Shown here: piece after piece, positions 26,554 through 35,686 of the stretch
How the letters are laid out: the number at the start of each line of letters is the position of its first letter
Numbering within the stretch: position 1 is the first letter of the stretch
NCBI GenBank assembly: GCA_018396535.1
Contig: JAGTQC010000006.1
Span: 29,047-93,046 of the forward strand
Length of the DNA: 64,000 nt
From: Candidatus Bathyarchaeota archaeon
Lineage (GTDB): Archaea > Thermoproteota > CALKCG01 > B24 > DRYS01
Direction: 5' to 3'
Made by a program: the position numbers and the translations under genes
Notes under the pieces: model-generated
What the model was told of the DNA's origin: nothing
The model's database searches: none
The model's input: only the letters and a program-made list of their open reading frames with translations

Positions 26554-27943
26554 CTAGGAATGCTGGTATATCAGATGAATCCCTAGGCCCTACTAGCACC
26601 TCCCATCCTGTTAGATCTTCTAACTCCCCCTTAAGCCTAGCAGCTAAACCTGGTATGATTATCTTACGATGTGAAACCTTCTCTGAAACCCTATATTCCT
26701 TCATAGCCGAAGCAATCTTCTCAGCTGTAAGCTTACGTCCAGCTACGGATGATTCTACAGATAGCCCCTCGGTATCTACGACGAGGAGGTAGCAGTTAAG
26801 CCTAGCAGATTCTATATCCGATGCTACTGTGAAGTATGTTAAAGCGAAATTCGTAGTTACTAGTAGAGGCGATTTATCATTTGGGGAACCAAACTCTCTA
26901 AGCCCAGGTTCTACACTTACAGGTTTAACAGGATCGGTATACAAGTTCTCTCTAAGTATTAGATTTGGAAGAAGCTGCCATACATCGACTCCATGAATTA
27001 TAACGATATCCGCATACCTTGTTATCATCATAGCTGTCAATACAGCCTCCATCCACTTAGCTTCTTCAGGCTTATCTTTAAACTCTTCATCAACCCATAC
27101 AACGGCAGGTATAGCTAAGATCGGGTAGCCAGATAACCTATCACCCTGCCTACATGCAAGCCATCTCAGGATGGTGAAGCTGTTCACGGTATAAGCTAAA
27201 CCATCACCTATAAACGTACCTGGATCTAACACTATATCGTCTAAACCCTCGCTATTGAGAGCTTTAACTAAACCTCTAAGCTTAGATAAATCCCCAGGAG
27301 CTGATGCAACTACAGGACATCTATACATCTTAGCTAATTCAGCTATATCACGCCAGTTACCCTCTGTAGCAGCGTAGATTAGAGGCCTCCTATCTCTTAT
27401 CCTTAGTAGCGCGGCTTCTAAAACCTCTGGATCAAGGCTACAAAGCACTATAGGTAGATCTGTAAGCTTAGATATCTTAGAAGCTAGGTCCTGGAACCTA
27501 GATGGATCGCCAGATCTACATCTTAAAGCTAACGCGTTAAGCTTAAGCTCCCGCCCTATGTAAGTATACTTGAAATTTTCGATAAACCTCACCCTAGACT
27601 CTAGCTCTGCTTCACCGATATCATCCCAAACATCGATTGCTAGGATAGTCGGATTCATATACCTAAGCTCATGCCTGTGTAGTACGAGTTTACCCCCGAC
27701 TACAGCCTCCCTACCTGGAGGACCAAACCTCACTTCTATAACCGGAGGTCTTAGAATCTCCCTAAGCTGAGCTAAACTATCCCTATACTTCTCCTCCTCG
27801 AATAGAGGTCTACACTCTTCGAGCTTAGCCGTCCTCTCTACCAATTTAGCTGCGAAACCTAGACAGGTAGATATCCCGCATTTACCACAATTAAGTCTAG
27901 GTAGAAGTTTATATATATCCATAGGGCTTATCTTCTTAGCCAT
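26534..27943 (-). CDS. cdhE: CODH/acetyl-CoA synthase gamma subunit, corrinoid Fe-S protein large subunit
   Basis: A 469-residue protein. The N-terminal [4Fe-4S] motif is Cys19, Cys22, Cys27 and Cys44 (NCGKCGISTC). A TIM barrel follows, then a C-terminal corrinoid-binding domain with NFALTYFTVASDIE, DTEGLSVESSVAGRKLTAEK and IIIPGLAARLKGELE. It transfers the methyl group from methyl-H4MPT via Co(I) corrinoid to the acetyl-CoA synthase. It is the last gene of the cdhABCDE operon, directly abutting cdhD, with GAGGT before its ATG. Confidence 0.95.
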   Translation of the reverse strand: MAKKISPMDIYKLLPRLNCGKCGISTCLGFAAKLVERTAKLEECRPLFEEEKYRDSLAQLREILRPPVIEVRFGPPGREAVVGGKLVLHRHELRYMNPTILAIDVWDDIGEAELESRVRFIENFKYTYIGRELKLNALALRCRSGDPSRFQDLASKISKLTDLPIVLCSLDPEVLEAALLRIRDRRPLIYAATEGNWRDIAELAKMYRCPVVASAPGDLSKLRGLVKALNSEGLDDIVLDPGTFIGDGLAYTVNSFTILRWLACRQGDRLSGYPILAIPAVVWVDEEFKDKPEEAKWMEAVLTAMMITRYADIVIIHGVDVWQLLPNLILRENLYTDPVKPVSVEPGLREFGSPNDKSPLLVTTNFALTYFTVASDIESARLNCYLLVVDTEGLSVESSVAGRKLTAEKIASAMKEYRVSEKVSHRKIIIPGLAARLKGELEDLTGWEVLVGPRDSSDIPAFLAKYWKI

Positions 27944-29140
27944 CTATATACCTCCCAGCCAGTCTGGTATTCCCCCAACCGGCTTATCCCATCTACCGTA
28001 GAGCCATGATATAACCTGTTTGACAGTCTTTATCGCTAATGGATGCATCATTATGAATAGATCGCATCCAGCTAGGAGGAGTGTTAAAGCTGTAACAGTC
28101 TCCCATAGAGGACCTCTGACCTCCCTAGGTCCGAGTTCAGGTATCTTAAGCCATGCTTCACGTGCACCCCAAGCATTACTCGTACCAGATAGGATGGGTA
28201 GAGCTAATTCACTATCACCCATAAGACCTGCTATACGTATACGCTCCATAACGGAGAATGCATACTCTATACCATAGCCTAATGGAGCTGATGTTGGATC
28301 GATAACTATACGTTCAGGTGGGAGTATCTGTAGTATAGCTCTATCTAGATCTCTCTGAAGGTTTAGATCTAGAGATGCCCATGCTACTACGTTGTGGCCG
28401 TAACGTTTAGCTGCCTCAGCTATAGGCTTAAACCTATCCTCAGGTGAGGGTATGGAGCTTAGGAGGAGCCTCTCACCTTCGAAGGTAGCTGCAATCTCTA
28501 CTAGAAGCTCTACATCCTTAACAGGATCCCCTGACCCCCCGACCATGATAGGGGAATCGACGGCTTGAAGGATATTCTCAACAGTCTTCACAGCCTCTCT
28601 AATAGGTGTATCCTTTATCGATGGATCAGTACTAGTTAACTCTATGGTAACCATATCCGCGGCGAACTTATCTACATATAGCTTAGCCCATTCAGCAGGA
28701 TCATCCATAGCGTCACCGAACGCATCTCTTAAAGGCTTAGGTAGGGGTAGCTTCCAATCGAATACATCCCCGGAAACCACGGGTGGATTAGGATTTACGG
28801 CTGAGAAACTATAGAAGGGCATGGTAACCTCTCCACCTATAACTATAACCCTACTCCTAGATCCACCTTCAGATTTGGTAGCGCCTATCCTAACCTCAGA
28901 TATACGATTTGTAAAAGCCACCTCCGGTTTAGGAAGCTCCTCTACAAGTTCTACAACCCTAGCTTCCGGCTTAACCGCCTCCATTATAGGTCTAATTATC
29001 GGAGTAACACCCGTCACATCTAGTTGAAGCTCCGAAGCCTCTAGACTAAAATCTTCGAATTCTATCTCCTCAGATTCTGATAGAAGCTTTAAAAGCCATT
29101 CTAGAAAAGACTCTCCTATATCCCTCCTACGCATACTCAA
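27944..29140 (-). CDS. cdhD: CODH/acetyl-CoA synthase delta subunit, corrinoid Fe-S protein small subunit
   Basis: A 398-residue TIM-barrel protein. Markers include VIVIGGEVTMPFY, AADMVTIELTSTDPS, IMVGGSGDPVKDVELLVEIA and DPTSAPLGYGIEYAFSVMERI. It pairs with CdhE to carry the methyl group. The N-terminal 80 residues are archaeal-type and absent from the paralogue at 35.7 kb. The TTG at 29140 overlaps the cdhC stop by 4 bases and has GGTGA 6 bases before it. Confidence 0.95.
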   Translation of the reverse strand: MSMRRRDIGESFLEWLLKLLSESEEIEFEDFSLEASELQLDVTGVTPIIRPIMEAVKPEARVVELVEELPKPEVAFTNRISEVRIGATKSEGGSRSRVIVIGGEVTMPFYSFSAVNPNPPVVSGDVFDWKLPLPKPLRDAFGDAMDDPAEWAKLYVDKFAADMVTIELTSTDPSIKDTPIREAVKTVENILQAVDSPIMVGGSGDPVKDVELLVEIAATFEGERLLLSSIPSPEDRFKPIAEAAKRYGHNVVAWASLDLNLQRDLDRAILQILPPERIVIDPTSAPLGYGIEYAFSVMERIRIAGLMGDSELALPILSGTSNAWGAREAWLKIPELGPREVRGPLWETVTALTLLLAGCDLFIMMHPLAIKTVKQVISWLYGRWDKPVGGIPDWLGGI

Positions 29141-30561
29141 CTCTGCTCACCAGTCTTAATCTTCCTAACGATAACCTTCCTAGCATATATCCTAGCATCC
29201 TTGAATGTTATCCTTAAGGATACCCCTGGTCTAGTCGTAGGTATCACAGCTTCAACTGTAGGTGCTGAAACTACCGGTACCTCAGGTTTAGCCTCGGCAA
29301 TCTTAGCCTCCTCAGCTTTAGCTTCGACTACAGGCACTGGTTTAGTCCAGCGTTTAACTACTGGATGACCCTTATCCTCTAGCCACTTCTTAAGTTCATC
29401 TACATTAGAAACATCCTTCTCCGTAGCTATCTTATCCAGTAGTTCATCTGGTACGAAGCCCTTTACCCTCTCCTTAATAGCTGATGGAATCCATACAACC
29501 CTCTCCCATCCGCCATCAGCCTGAAGGAATTTAGGAGATCTAAGATACTCTATGGAAACACCATGGAACCCATCAACTTGTCTACCACCAGCTGTAGCAT
29601 CTGCTAAAGCTGCGAATGTAAGACCATTCACCGTCGGACCTTTAAAGTCTCTATGAACAATACCTATACCATCGACTTCCGGTATATAGAATGCTACACC
29701 CTCAAAGCATCCACAGCTAGTATGAGGGTAGCCGAACATAGTGTAGAGCTGTACACGTTCTATAGCTCCTAATGAGCGGGCTTTCGTAGCCTCGTTCACA
29801 CCTATATACTCACCCCTCACTGGATCTAGTAGCTCACCCTTAGGTATGGGGAATATAGGGCCTTTAGGATCTATACGCGCAGCAGCTCCACAGTCAAACC
29901 AGCTCATAGCTCCACAGTTAGAGTATCTTTGAGGAGTTATCACGCATACATGTGTAGGTGCGAAGCTTTGACATAGGACGCATCCGTAGAATGTATCAAC
30001 TTCCTCATCCCTCAGCCCCCTAGCCCTAGCATCCCTCTTCTCATATACTCTTATAGCTTCCTCCCATATCTCAGCAACTTTATCGGGATCCGTTATGAAG
30101 GTAACCTGCATCTTCTCTATTATCGGAAACTCTGATTTAAATAGACGTATAAGTACGAGGCCTAGATACTTGAAGCTATTAAGCCCCTTATTGTAGCTAG
30201 CTTTACTAAGCCTACACCATATATCATACCTCTGATTTAAATGCATAAACCCCTGTATATAGTTTAGATACTCATGTATACGTCTCTCGAAGACACCTTC
30301 CAGATCCTCTGAAAGCTGACTTCCAGCAACTTCTACATATATACCAAGCCTATAGCTACCCCCCTCCTTAAGCTGATGTATATCCGGGCCTATAACGGAG
30401 ATCCTTCCATCCTCGATCTCCTCTAACGATTTAACTCTAAGAAGCTCAAACTTTTTATCAACCCTAGGTCCTCCAAACTCTACGTACATATCTTCTCTAC
30501 GAATACGCTCCCCCTCATAGGCTATACCTACATCTACAGGTATATCCTGAAACATAGACAT
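29137..30561 (-). CDS. cdhC: acetyl-CoA synthase beta subunit (archaeal type)
   Basis: A 474-residue protein lacking the N-terminal domain of bacterial AcsB, as usual in archaea. All A-cluster ligands are present: Cys194, Cys197, Cys206 and Cys216 (FYGCVLCQSFAPTHVC...NCG) for the cubane, and Cys283-Gly284-Cys285 (HTSCGCFE) for the nickels. It condenses CO, a methyl group and CoA to acetyl-CoA. A low-complexity Glu/Ala/Lys/Val-rich linker and a basic tail follow after about residue 415. It is an intact catalytic copy. Confidence 0.97.
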   Translation of the reverse strand: MSMFQDIPVDVGIAYEGERIRREDMYVEFGGPRVDKKFELLRVKSLEEIEDGRISVIGPDIHQLKEGGSYRLGIYVEVAGSQLSEDLEGVFERRIHEYLNYIQGFMHLNQRYDIWCRLSKASYNKGLNSFKYLGLVLIRLFKSEFPIIEKMQVTFITDPDKVAEIWEEAIRVYEKRDARARGLRDEEVDTFYGCVLCQSFAPTHVCVITPQRYSNCGAMSWFDCGAAARIDPKGPIFPIPKGELLDPVRGEYIGVNEATKARSLGAIERVQLYTMFGYPHTSCGCFEGVAFYIPEVDGIGIVHRDFKGPTVNGLTFAALADATAGGRQVDGFHGVSIEYLRSPKFLQADGGWERVVWIPSAIKERVKGFVPDELLDKIATEKDVSNVDELKKWLEDKGHPVVKRWTKPVPVVEAKAEEAKIAEAKPEVPVVSAPTVEAVIPTTRPGVSLRITFKDARIYARKVIVRKIKTGEQS

Positions 30562-30564
30562 AGA

Positions 30565-31113
30565 CTACATCACCCCAAAACTATCTGCAACCTTCTTAAT
30601 AAAGGAATACCATTCACTACCTTTGACATTGGGTAGAGACCAGTATGCATGAGGATGATAGTATGGATCTAAACTAATAGTGGAGATCTTCGGAGCAAAG
30701 TGCTTAAGGCCTGATAGTACGAGCCATAGAGTTATGTATGGGAATCCTATGAAGCCGACTAGATCATATCCTCCAACTCCATCAAAGCCAGTCCAGCTAG
30801 AATCCCTCAACCTATCACCAAGTTCATACACAGATATAGAGGCTACGGTAGGTATACCAACTTCCTCAAGTCTGTAAGCCGTATTTCTAGAAGCTACTAT
30901 AGTGAATAACTTTGTGGAATGGAGGAGACGAATAAGCTCTACAGTATCGACTCCTTCAATCCTATCTAGAGCTTTAGATCCTGCGACTAGGAGTCTACGA
31001 TTAGCCCTCCTCAATATAGCTACCAGGGATTCAGGTCTAGGTATGATAGCGGCTTTCCTAGGTCCAGGTATCTCGGCTGTAGCCCAAGGCTCGGGGAATC
31101 TATACGTAGACAC
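30565..31113 (-). CDS. cdhB: CODH/acetyl-CoA synthase epsilon subunit
   Basis: About 182 residues with the epsilon pattern EPWATAEIPGPRKAAI, then LLVAGSKAL in a Rossmann-like fold. It binds CdhA and is thought to assist electron transfer or stabilise the CODH component. The open frame runs back to 31176 inside cdhA, but the GTG at 31113 lies 8 bases after the cdhA stop with AGGTGAC at ideal spacing, and the shorter product matches the usual subunit length. Confidence 0.9.
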   Translation of the reverse strand: MSTYRFPEPWATAEIPGPRKAAIIPRPESLVAILRRANRRLLVAGSKALDRIEGVDTVELIRLLHSTKLFTIVASRNTAYRLEEVGIPTVASISVYELGDRLRDSSWTGFDGVGGYDLVGFIGFPYITLWLVLSGLKHFAPKISTISLDPYYHPHAYWSLPNVKGSEWYSFIKKVADSFGVM

Positions 31114-31120
31114 CGTAGCG

Positions 31121-33457
31121 TCACCTCTTCCTGACAAGCCTAGGTAGAAGTGTTGGATCTGGTATAGGCTTCTCACTCCACCCCTTACTCTTGAGAAACT
31201 CTAAAACCTCGGATTTCAGGGTTAAGGGTATATCAGCCTCCTTCCTCACATATAGGTGTAGATCATCTGGTAGACAGCCGAGATACTTCTTACTCAGATC
31301 TATATAGTGTGAAAGCTTTATAGCTCTCCCTTTACTCGTATCATTAGGTCTCATACATAGCTTAGCTATCATAACTATAGCCTCTTCCTTACTCTCAGCA
31401 GCTACGAATAAATGCTCCGGAGCTGGACCAGAATAGACTCTATCACCAGTCCTCGCATCGTATACATACCATGAATTCTCATCATCCCTACGACCTAGTA
31501 GGAGTCTCCTATACTTAGCCCCATGAGGGCCTACGATAACTGGTACACCTAGACGCCAGAATCCTGCAGCTATAGCTGCAGCCTTCTGACTCATAGCGCC
31601 CCAGGCTATACCTACAGCTCCAACCCTATTCAATATATAGTCGGCTATTTCCTCATAGTTAGCTCTAAGATTCCTCTTAGCGAATATAGCTGCAATCTTT
31701 ATAGCTGCACCAGCTATATGGCTATTCGATATGCATGAACCTACATTCACTAATCCACCTGCATCGAATGTTCCAGTATACTTCTCATATAGAGATCTAC
31801 CCTCATCATCCTTAGCCATAGCTAACGTCATAGCAGCGCATCCAGAAGCGACCACTATATAGTTTCTCTTCAAGAATTCCTCAGCTATCTCCACTATCTC
31901 TCGCCCACCATTATAGTAGTTAGAGCATCCTACAAAGGCTATAACACCAGGTATTTCACCGAAAACTATAGGTCTACCGACATTCCTTATCTCTACATCC
32001 TGTATAGGACCTCTACCAACCCTAATTTTAAACCTCTCATTTCTCCATATCTTTCTAGCACCTTGAATTATAACGCTATGTACAGGTATTCTCTGAGGGC
32101 AAGTCTCCTCGCATTTACCACACCCTATACAAATTTCGTATAGATATGCGAGGGCATTGAAATCTCCTTTAGAAGCTGCATTAATAGCTTCAGCGATGGG
32201 TAGATTATTAGGGCATGCTCTCTCACAGAATCTGCAACCTCTACACTTAGAAGCTAGAGTTTTCAAATCCTCATCTGATGGCAGGGATCTAATCTTCTGT
32301 CTATACGGGAATATCTTCAAAGCAGTCTTAACAGCTAGCTCACCCACTCTATCAGGATCTAGGAATAGTATACCCGGCATAGACCCGCTTACAAGCTTCT
32401 CTACTATAGAATCTATAGGTTCACTAGTAGCATCTGGTAGACCCATACACTTCTCTATAGAAGTAGCGATAACAGGAGCCTTTACTCTAGCAGCTTCTAG
32501 TAGTATATCTGCTCTTATACACTGCTCATCGACTACTACTACATCTGGTAGACCACTTCTAACGAATCTAAGCTGCCACGATAAGGGTCCTACTATCTTA
32601 GCCATAGGATTATATCTGGATACATCATGTGCTGTACAACATATACCCGCAACCTCTACGGCTCCATACATCCTATTCCTAACTAGATAGTCTACTATAG
32701 ATGCAGCCGATGGAACGTTATGACCTACGACGAGTATAACAGGTTTACTCTGATCTATAGCAGCTAGACCTATCTCTACAAGAGGGGCTTCAGGATCACC
32801 CTTCGGGTATCCTAAAGCTACTATCTGAGCTAGATCTGCTATCTCTAAAGCTACATGATCCAGCATACCAGCATGGAATACTTTAGATTCAAAATCGATC
32901 CAGCTATCTTCTTGACCAGTATGCGTAGCAGCTAGTAGAGAGATTATCTGTTCCTCTACATAGCTTAAAGCATCCTCAAGATCACCTAAGATCCTAGGTT
33001 TTATACCGCATACAAGCCTGATTATAGGCGCCTCCACATATATGTTACCGCCTAGATCTATAGGATGATCCCTACCATACTTTGATACAAGGTATTCGAG
33101 TAGGTGTCTAGCGTGAGCTGCATGAGTCGCTGCGCCTATACAAGCTGCTAGTAGGACTATACGGGATTGCTGTGCAGGCATATCTATACCGCATGCTCCC
33201 CTCTTACCTGATGTTAGATCACATTTACCCATCGTGCATAGGCAGCATAGATCGCAGAATGGCATATAGAATGGCTTATACCTCTCTAATAGTATATGAT
33301 CCCACCGTCTTAGATCGGTTATCGATGGGAAGGGTGTAGGTCCAAGAGGCTCCTCCCACTCCTCTAGTATCCTTCCGAAAGATATTTCAAGCCCTTCAGC
33401 TTGAAATATATCTGATACCAGCTTCTTAATTCTAAGATTAAAATCCCTTCTAGACAT
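31121..33457 (-). CDS. cdhA: carbon monoxide dehydrogenase alpha subunit
   Basis: A 778-residue protein. The N-terminal CDLCCLCTMGKCDL...GACGID supplies B/D-cluster ligands. Ferredoxin-type CRGCRFCERACP and CIGCGKCEETCP follow near residues 398-450, as in archaeal CdhA. Later Cys and His residues around FVGCSNYYNG, SGCAAMTLAMA and NVGSCISNSHIAG are the expected C-cluster region. It interconverts CO and CO2 with ferredoxin. It is the first gene of the operon, divergent from cooC. Confidence 0.95.
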   Translation of the reverse strand: MSRRDFNLRIKKLVSDIFQAEGLEISFGRILEEWEEPLGPTPFPSITDLRRWDHILLERYKPFYMPFCDLCCLCTMGKCDLTSGKRGACGIDMPAQQSRIVLLAACIGAATHAAHARHLLEYLVSKYGRDHPIDLGGNIYVEAPIIRLVCGIKPRILGDLEDALSYVEEQIISLLAATHTGQEDSWIDFESKVFHAGMLDHVALEIADLAQIVALGYPKGDPEAPLVEIGLAAIDQSKPVILVVGHNVPSAASIVDYLVRNRMYGAVEVAGICCTAHDVSRYNPMAKIVGPLSWQLRFVRSGLPDVVVVDEQCIRADILLEAARVKAPVIATSIEKCMGLPDATSEPIDSIVEKLVSGSMPGILFLDPDRVGELAVKTALKIFPYRQKIRSLPSDEDLKTLASKCRGCRFCERACPNNLPIAEAINAASKGDFNALAYLYEICIGCGKCEETCPQRIPVHSVIIQGARKIWRNERFKIRVGRGPIQDVEIRNVGRPIVFGEIPGVIAFVGCSNYYNGGREIVEIAEEFLKRNYIVVASGCAAMTLAMAKDDEGRSLYEKYTGTFDAGGLVNVGSCISNSHIAGAAIKIAAIFAKRNLRANYEEIADYILNRVGAVGIAWGAMSQKAAAIAAGFWRLGVPVIVGPHGAKYRRLLLGRRDDENSWYVYDARTGDRVYSGPAPEHLFVAAESKEEAIVMIAKLCMRPNDTSKGRAIKLSHYIDLSKKYLGCLPDDLHLYVRKEADIPLTLKSEVLEFLKSKGWSEKPIPDPTLLPRLVRKR

Positions 33458-33508
33458 AACTTTTTCATCTAGATGATATTCTATACAGATTGTTATGAGT
33501 TAAGAGTT

Positions 33509-33520
33509 CATTACGTAATG
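33509..33520. promoter_or_regulatory. palindrome in the cdhA/cooC divergent promoter region
   Basis: CATTACGTAATG is a perfect 12-base palindrome roughly midway in the 117-base gap between the divergent cdhA and cooC starts. Its position and symmetry suit a dimeric repressor or activator controlling both directions. There is no direct evidence for binding. Confidence 0.3.
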
Positions 33521-33574
33521 TTAATAGTATAGCTTCTACAGAATATCGTATGAGCATATTCGGAGGATACGAGC

Positions 33575-34348
33575 TTGAAGCGTAAAGGATTCGTCATATC
33601 TGTATCAGGTAAGGGTGGCGTAGGTAAAACACTCCTATCAGCCCTACTCCTTAGAACATATCTAGATGAAACAGATAAGACTATACTCATGGTTGACGGT
33701 GATCCAGCTACTAATCTACCTGAAGTATTAGGAGTAGAGATTAAGGGTACTGTAGCATATATAGCTGCTAAACTCAAAGATGATATACAGATGGGTAGGA
33801 TAAGCTACGATGCTAGTAAGAGAGAGATGCTGGAGGGATGGATATATGAGATACTAGTGGAGAATCCTAGATTCGATCTGCTAGCTATGGGTAGAGGTGA
33901 AGGTGAGGGCTGCTACTGTAGCGTTAACTATATGCTTACACTAATACTAACTAACCTCATAGCTAACTACGATGTAACGATAATGGATATGGAGGCAGGG
34001 TTGGAGCATATAAGTAGGAGAGTTGATAGCGATGTGGATTTGATGCTCATAGTTACTGATAGATCACGTATGGGTTTGAAGACGGCTGCTAGGATAAAGG
34101 AAGTAGCTGAGGAGGTTCACGTAGATATTAAACGTATGGTACTCATAGGTAACCTACTAGAGGAGGAGGATGAACATATAATTAGAGATTACGCGAATAG
34201 CATAGGCTTAGAGTATGGCGGATACATACCGTACGATGAGAATGTATCCCTATATAATATGAAGGGTATACCTATACTTAAGCTACCAAACAATAGCCCC
34301 TCTCTCCTAGCTGTTAAATCTATAGCTAGAAGGTTATCCATACTTTAG
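33575..34348 (+). CDS. cooC: CooC/AcsF-type nickel-insertion ATPase
   Basis: A 257-residue MinD/CooC-family ATPase with deviant Walker A SGKGGVGKT at residues 11-19 and DGDPATNLP at 41-49. EGCYCSVNYM contains the CxC metal motif (Cys113, Cys115), typical of CooC and AcsF, which deliver nickel to CODH or ACS. The TTG start at 33575 follows GGAGG. It lies between two Cdh/Acs operons, divergent from cdhA and convergent, with a 15-base overlap, with the second corrinoid subunit gene. It may therefore serve either complex. Confidence 0.92.
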   Translation: MKRKGFVISVSGKGGVGKTLLSALLLRTYLDETDKTILMVDGDPATNLPEVLGVEIKGTVAYIAAKLKDDIQMGRISYDASKREMLEGWIYEILVENPRFDLLAMGRGEGEGCYCSVNYMLTLILTNLIANYDVTIMDMEAGLEHISRRVDSDVDLMLIVTDRSRMGLKTAARIKEVAEEVHVDIKRMVLIGNLLEEEDEHIIRDYANSIGLEYGGYIPYDENVSLYNMKGIPILKLPNNSPSLLAVKSIARRLSIL

Positions 34349-35683
34349 GGATTTGATTAATATTGGAAGATCTTTAGCTTTAACAGGTCCTACTATAATG
34401 TTAAACCCCAGGGTTTCTAATTCAGGTTTTATACTCGAAGCTAAACCTGGGATGATTATAGGTACTCTATCTATATCTACTCTATCTCTATAAGCTTGGA
34501 GAGCTTCGGCTATCTGTCTAGCTGTAAACTTACCACCACCTATAGCTGAAGCTACAGATAATCCGCCAGTATCGATTACTAGAATCCAGCACCCTATACC
34601 TGAAGCTTCGAGTATTCTCCTAACTATATCGAAGGTTAAAGCATAATTGGATGTGACAACTATAGGTGCTGATCGTGAAATCGATCCGATACTATATATC
34701 CCTGGATTCACTATCCTAGGTCTCCTAGGATCGGTATAGATAGATTGTTTAAAGATCAGTAGGCCCTCGATGAACACCCTACTCATCGACCTGGGCAAGA
34801 TAACTATCGACGAGTATCTAAGAAGCGATGCGATCGATGCAGCTAAACCTTCATAACTATCGGAAATATCCTTTAGATCGACTAGTATAGGATAACTAAA
34901 TCTTTTATCACCTTCTAAAGCCCTCTTCCTTATACCTAAAGTATACCTTATAAGTTTACCAATGCCATGGTAGCGTATACCTAGGATAATCTTCTCTATA
35001 CCTGCATCCTCAATCCTAGCTGTAAGTTCACCTAGTGTATCGATATCTTTTGCTAAAAGTACGATGGGATAATCCTTCACAGATACTACATCCATAAACT
35101 TCTCCAAGGATATCAGCGATGTATCTATCATGATAGCAGGCTTCTCGCCCTCCAACAACCTTAAAGCCGATAGATACGCATCAAAGTTATCAGCTTTCAA
35201 TATTAGAGGTTTACATGTATATTTACGAAAGATACGTAACCTATCCTCCATAGATTCCTGGGTTACACCGCTCATATCTACGAGGTATAGATCTATAGAT
35301 AACTTCAAACCCATACGTTCCATTACAATCGAATCTATACGTGAAACTACACTTCTAACTTCATACATATTCGACAATAAATCTATGGTATATGCTAACC
35401 TAGCCTCCCTTCTAAACCCTCCATCATGCCTGAATAACCCCTCCTCCCCTCCTACCTCTATCGTAGAAGAAAGCGAAGATATGGGTATGGGTCTCACGGG
35501 GGGCATAATTAACGCGGATATTTTAGCTTTAGATTGAGGTGTAAGGAATGGACATAAATCTGGTGTTGCTTCACCACTAGTAAGCTTAGCTGCAAAGGCT
35601 AGACAAGTAGTTACACCGCATCTACCGCAGTTCCTTCTAGGTAGAAGCATGTATATCTGTAGAGGCTGAACTTTCCTGGACAT
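34334..35683 (-). CDS. second corrinoid Fe-S protein large subunit paralogue (CdhE2/AcsC-like)
   Basis: A 449-residue CdhE/AcsC homologue with Cys19, Cys22, Cys27 and Cys44 (NCGRCGVTTC) spaced exactly as in CdhE. TIM-barrel and corrinoid-domain motifs remain: SNYALTFDIV, DTGGLSVASAIGGGKFTARQ and IIIPGLASSIKPELE. The sequence has diverged strongly from the cdhE at 26.5 kb, so this is not a recent duplicate. It should still bind an Fe-S cluster and a corrinoid. It is the last gene of the acsB-like/cdhD2/cdhE2 operon, 3 bases after the previous stop. Confidence 0.88.
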   Translation of the reverse strand: MSRKVQPLQIYMLLPRRNCGRCGVTTCLAFAAKLTSGEATPDLCPFLTPQSKAKISALIMPPVRPIPISSLSSTIEVGGEEGLFRHDGGFRREARLAYTIDLLSNMYEVRSVVSRIDSIVMERMGLKLSIDLYLVDMSGVTQESMEDRLRIFRKYTCKPLILKADNFDAYLSALRLLEGEKPAIMIDTSLISLEKFMDVVSVKDYPIVLLAKDIDTLGELTARIEDAGIEKIILGIRYHGIGKLIRYTLGIRKRALEGDKRFSYPILVDLKDISDSYEGLAASIASLLRYSSIVILPRSMSRVFIEGLLIFKQSIYTDPRRPRIVNPGIYSIGSISRSAPIVVTSNYALTFDIVRRILEASGIGCWILVIDTGGLSVASAIGGGKFTARQIAEALQAYRDRVDIDRVPIIIPGLASSIKPELETLGFNIIVGPVKAKDLPILIKSLKYG

Positions 35684-35686
35684 AGA

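Noticed and set aside
32157..32690. 177-codon frame antisense to cdhA
   Set aside because: Shadow of a well-supported gene; composition is low in charged residues and has no family motif.
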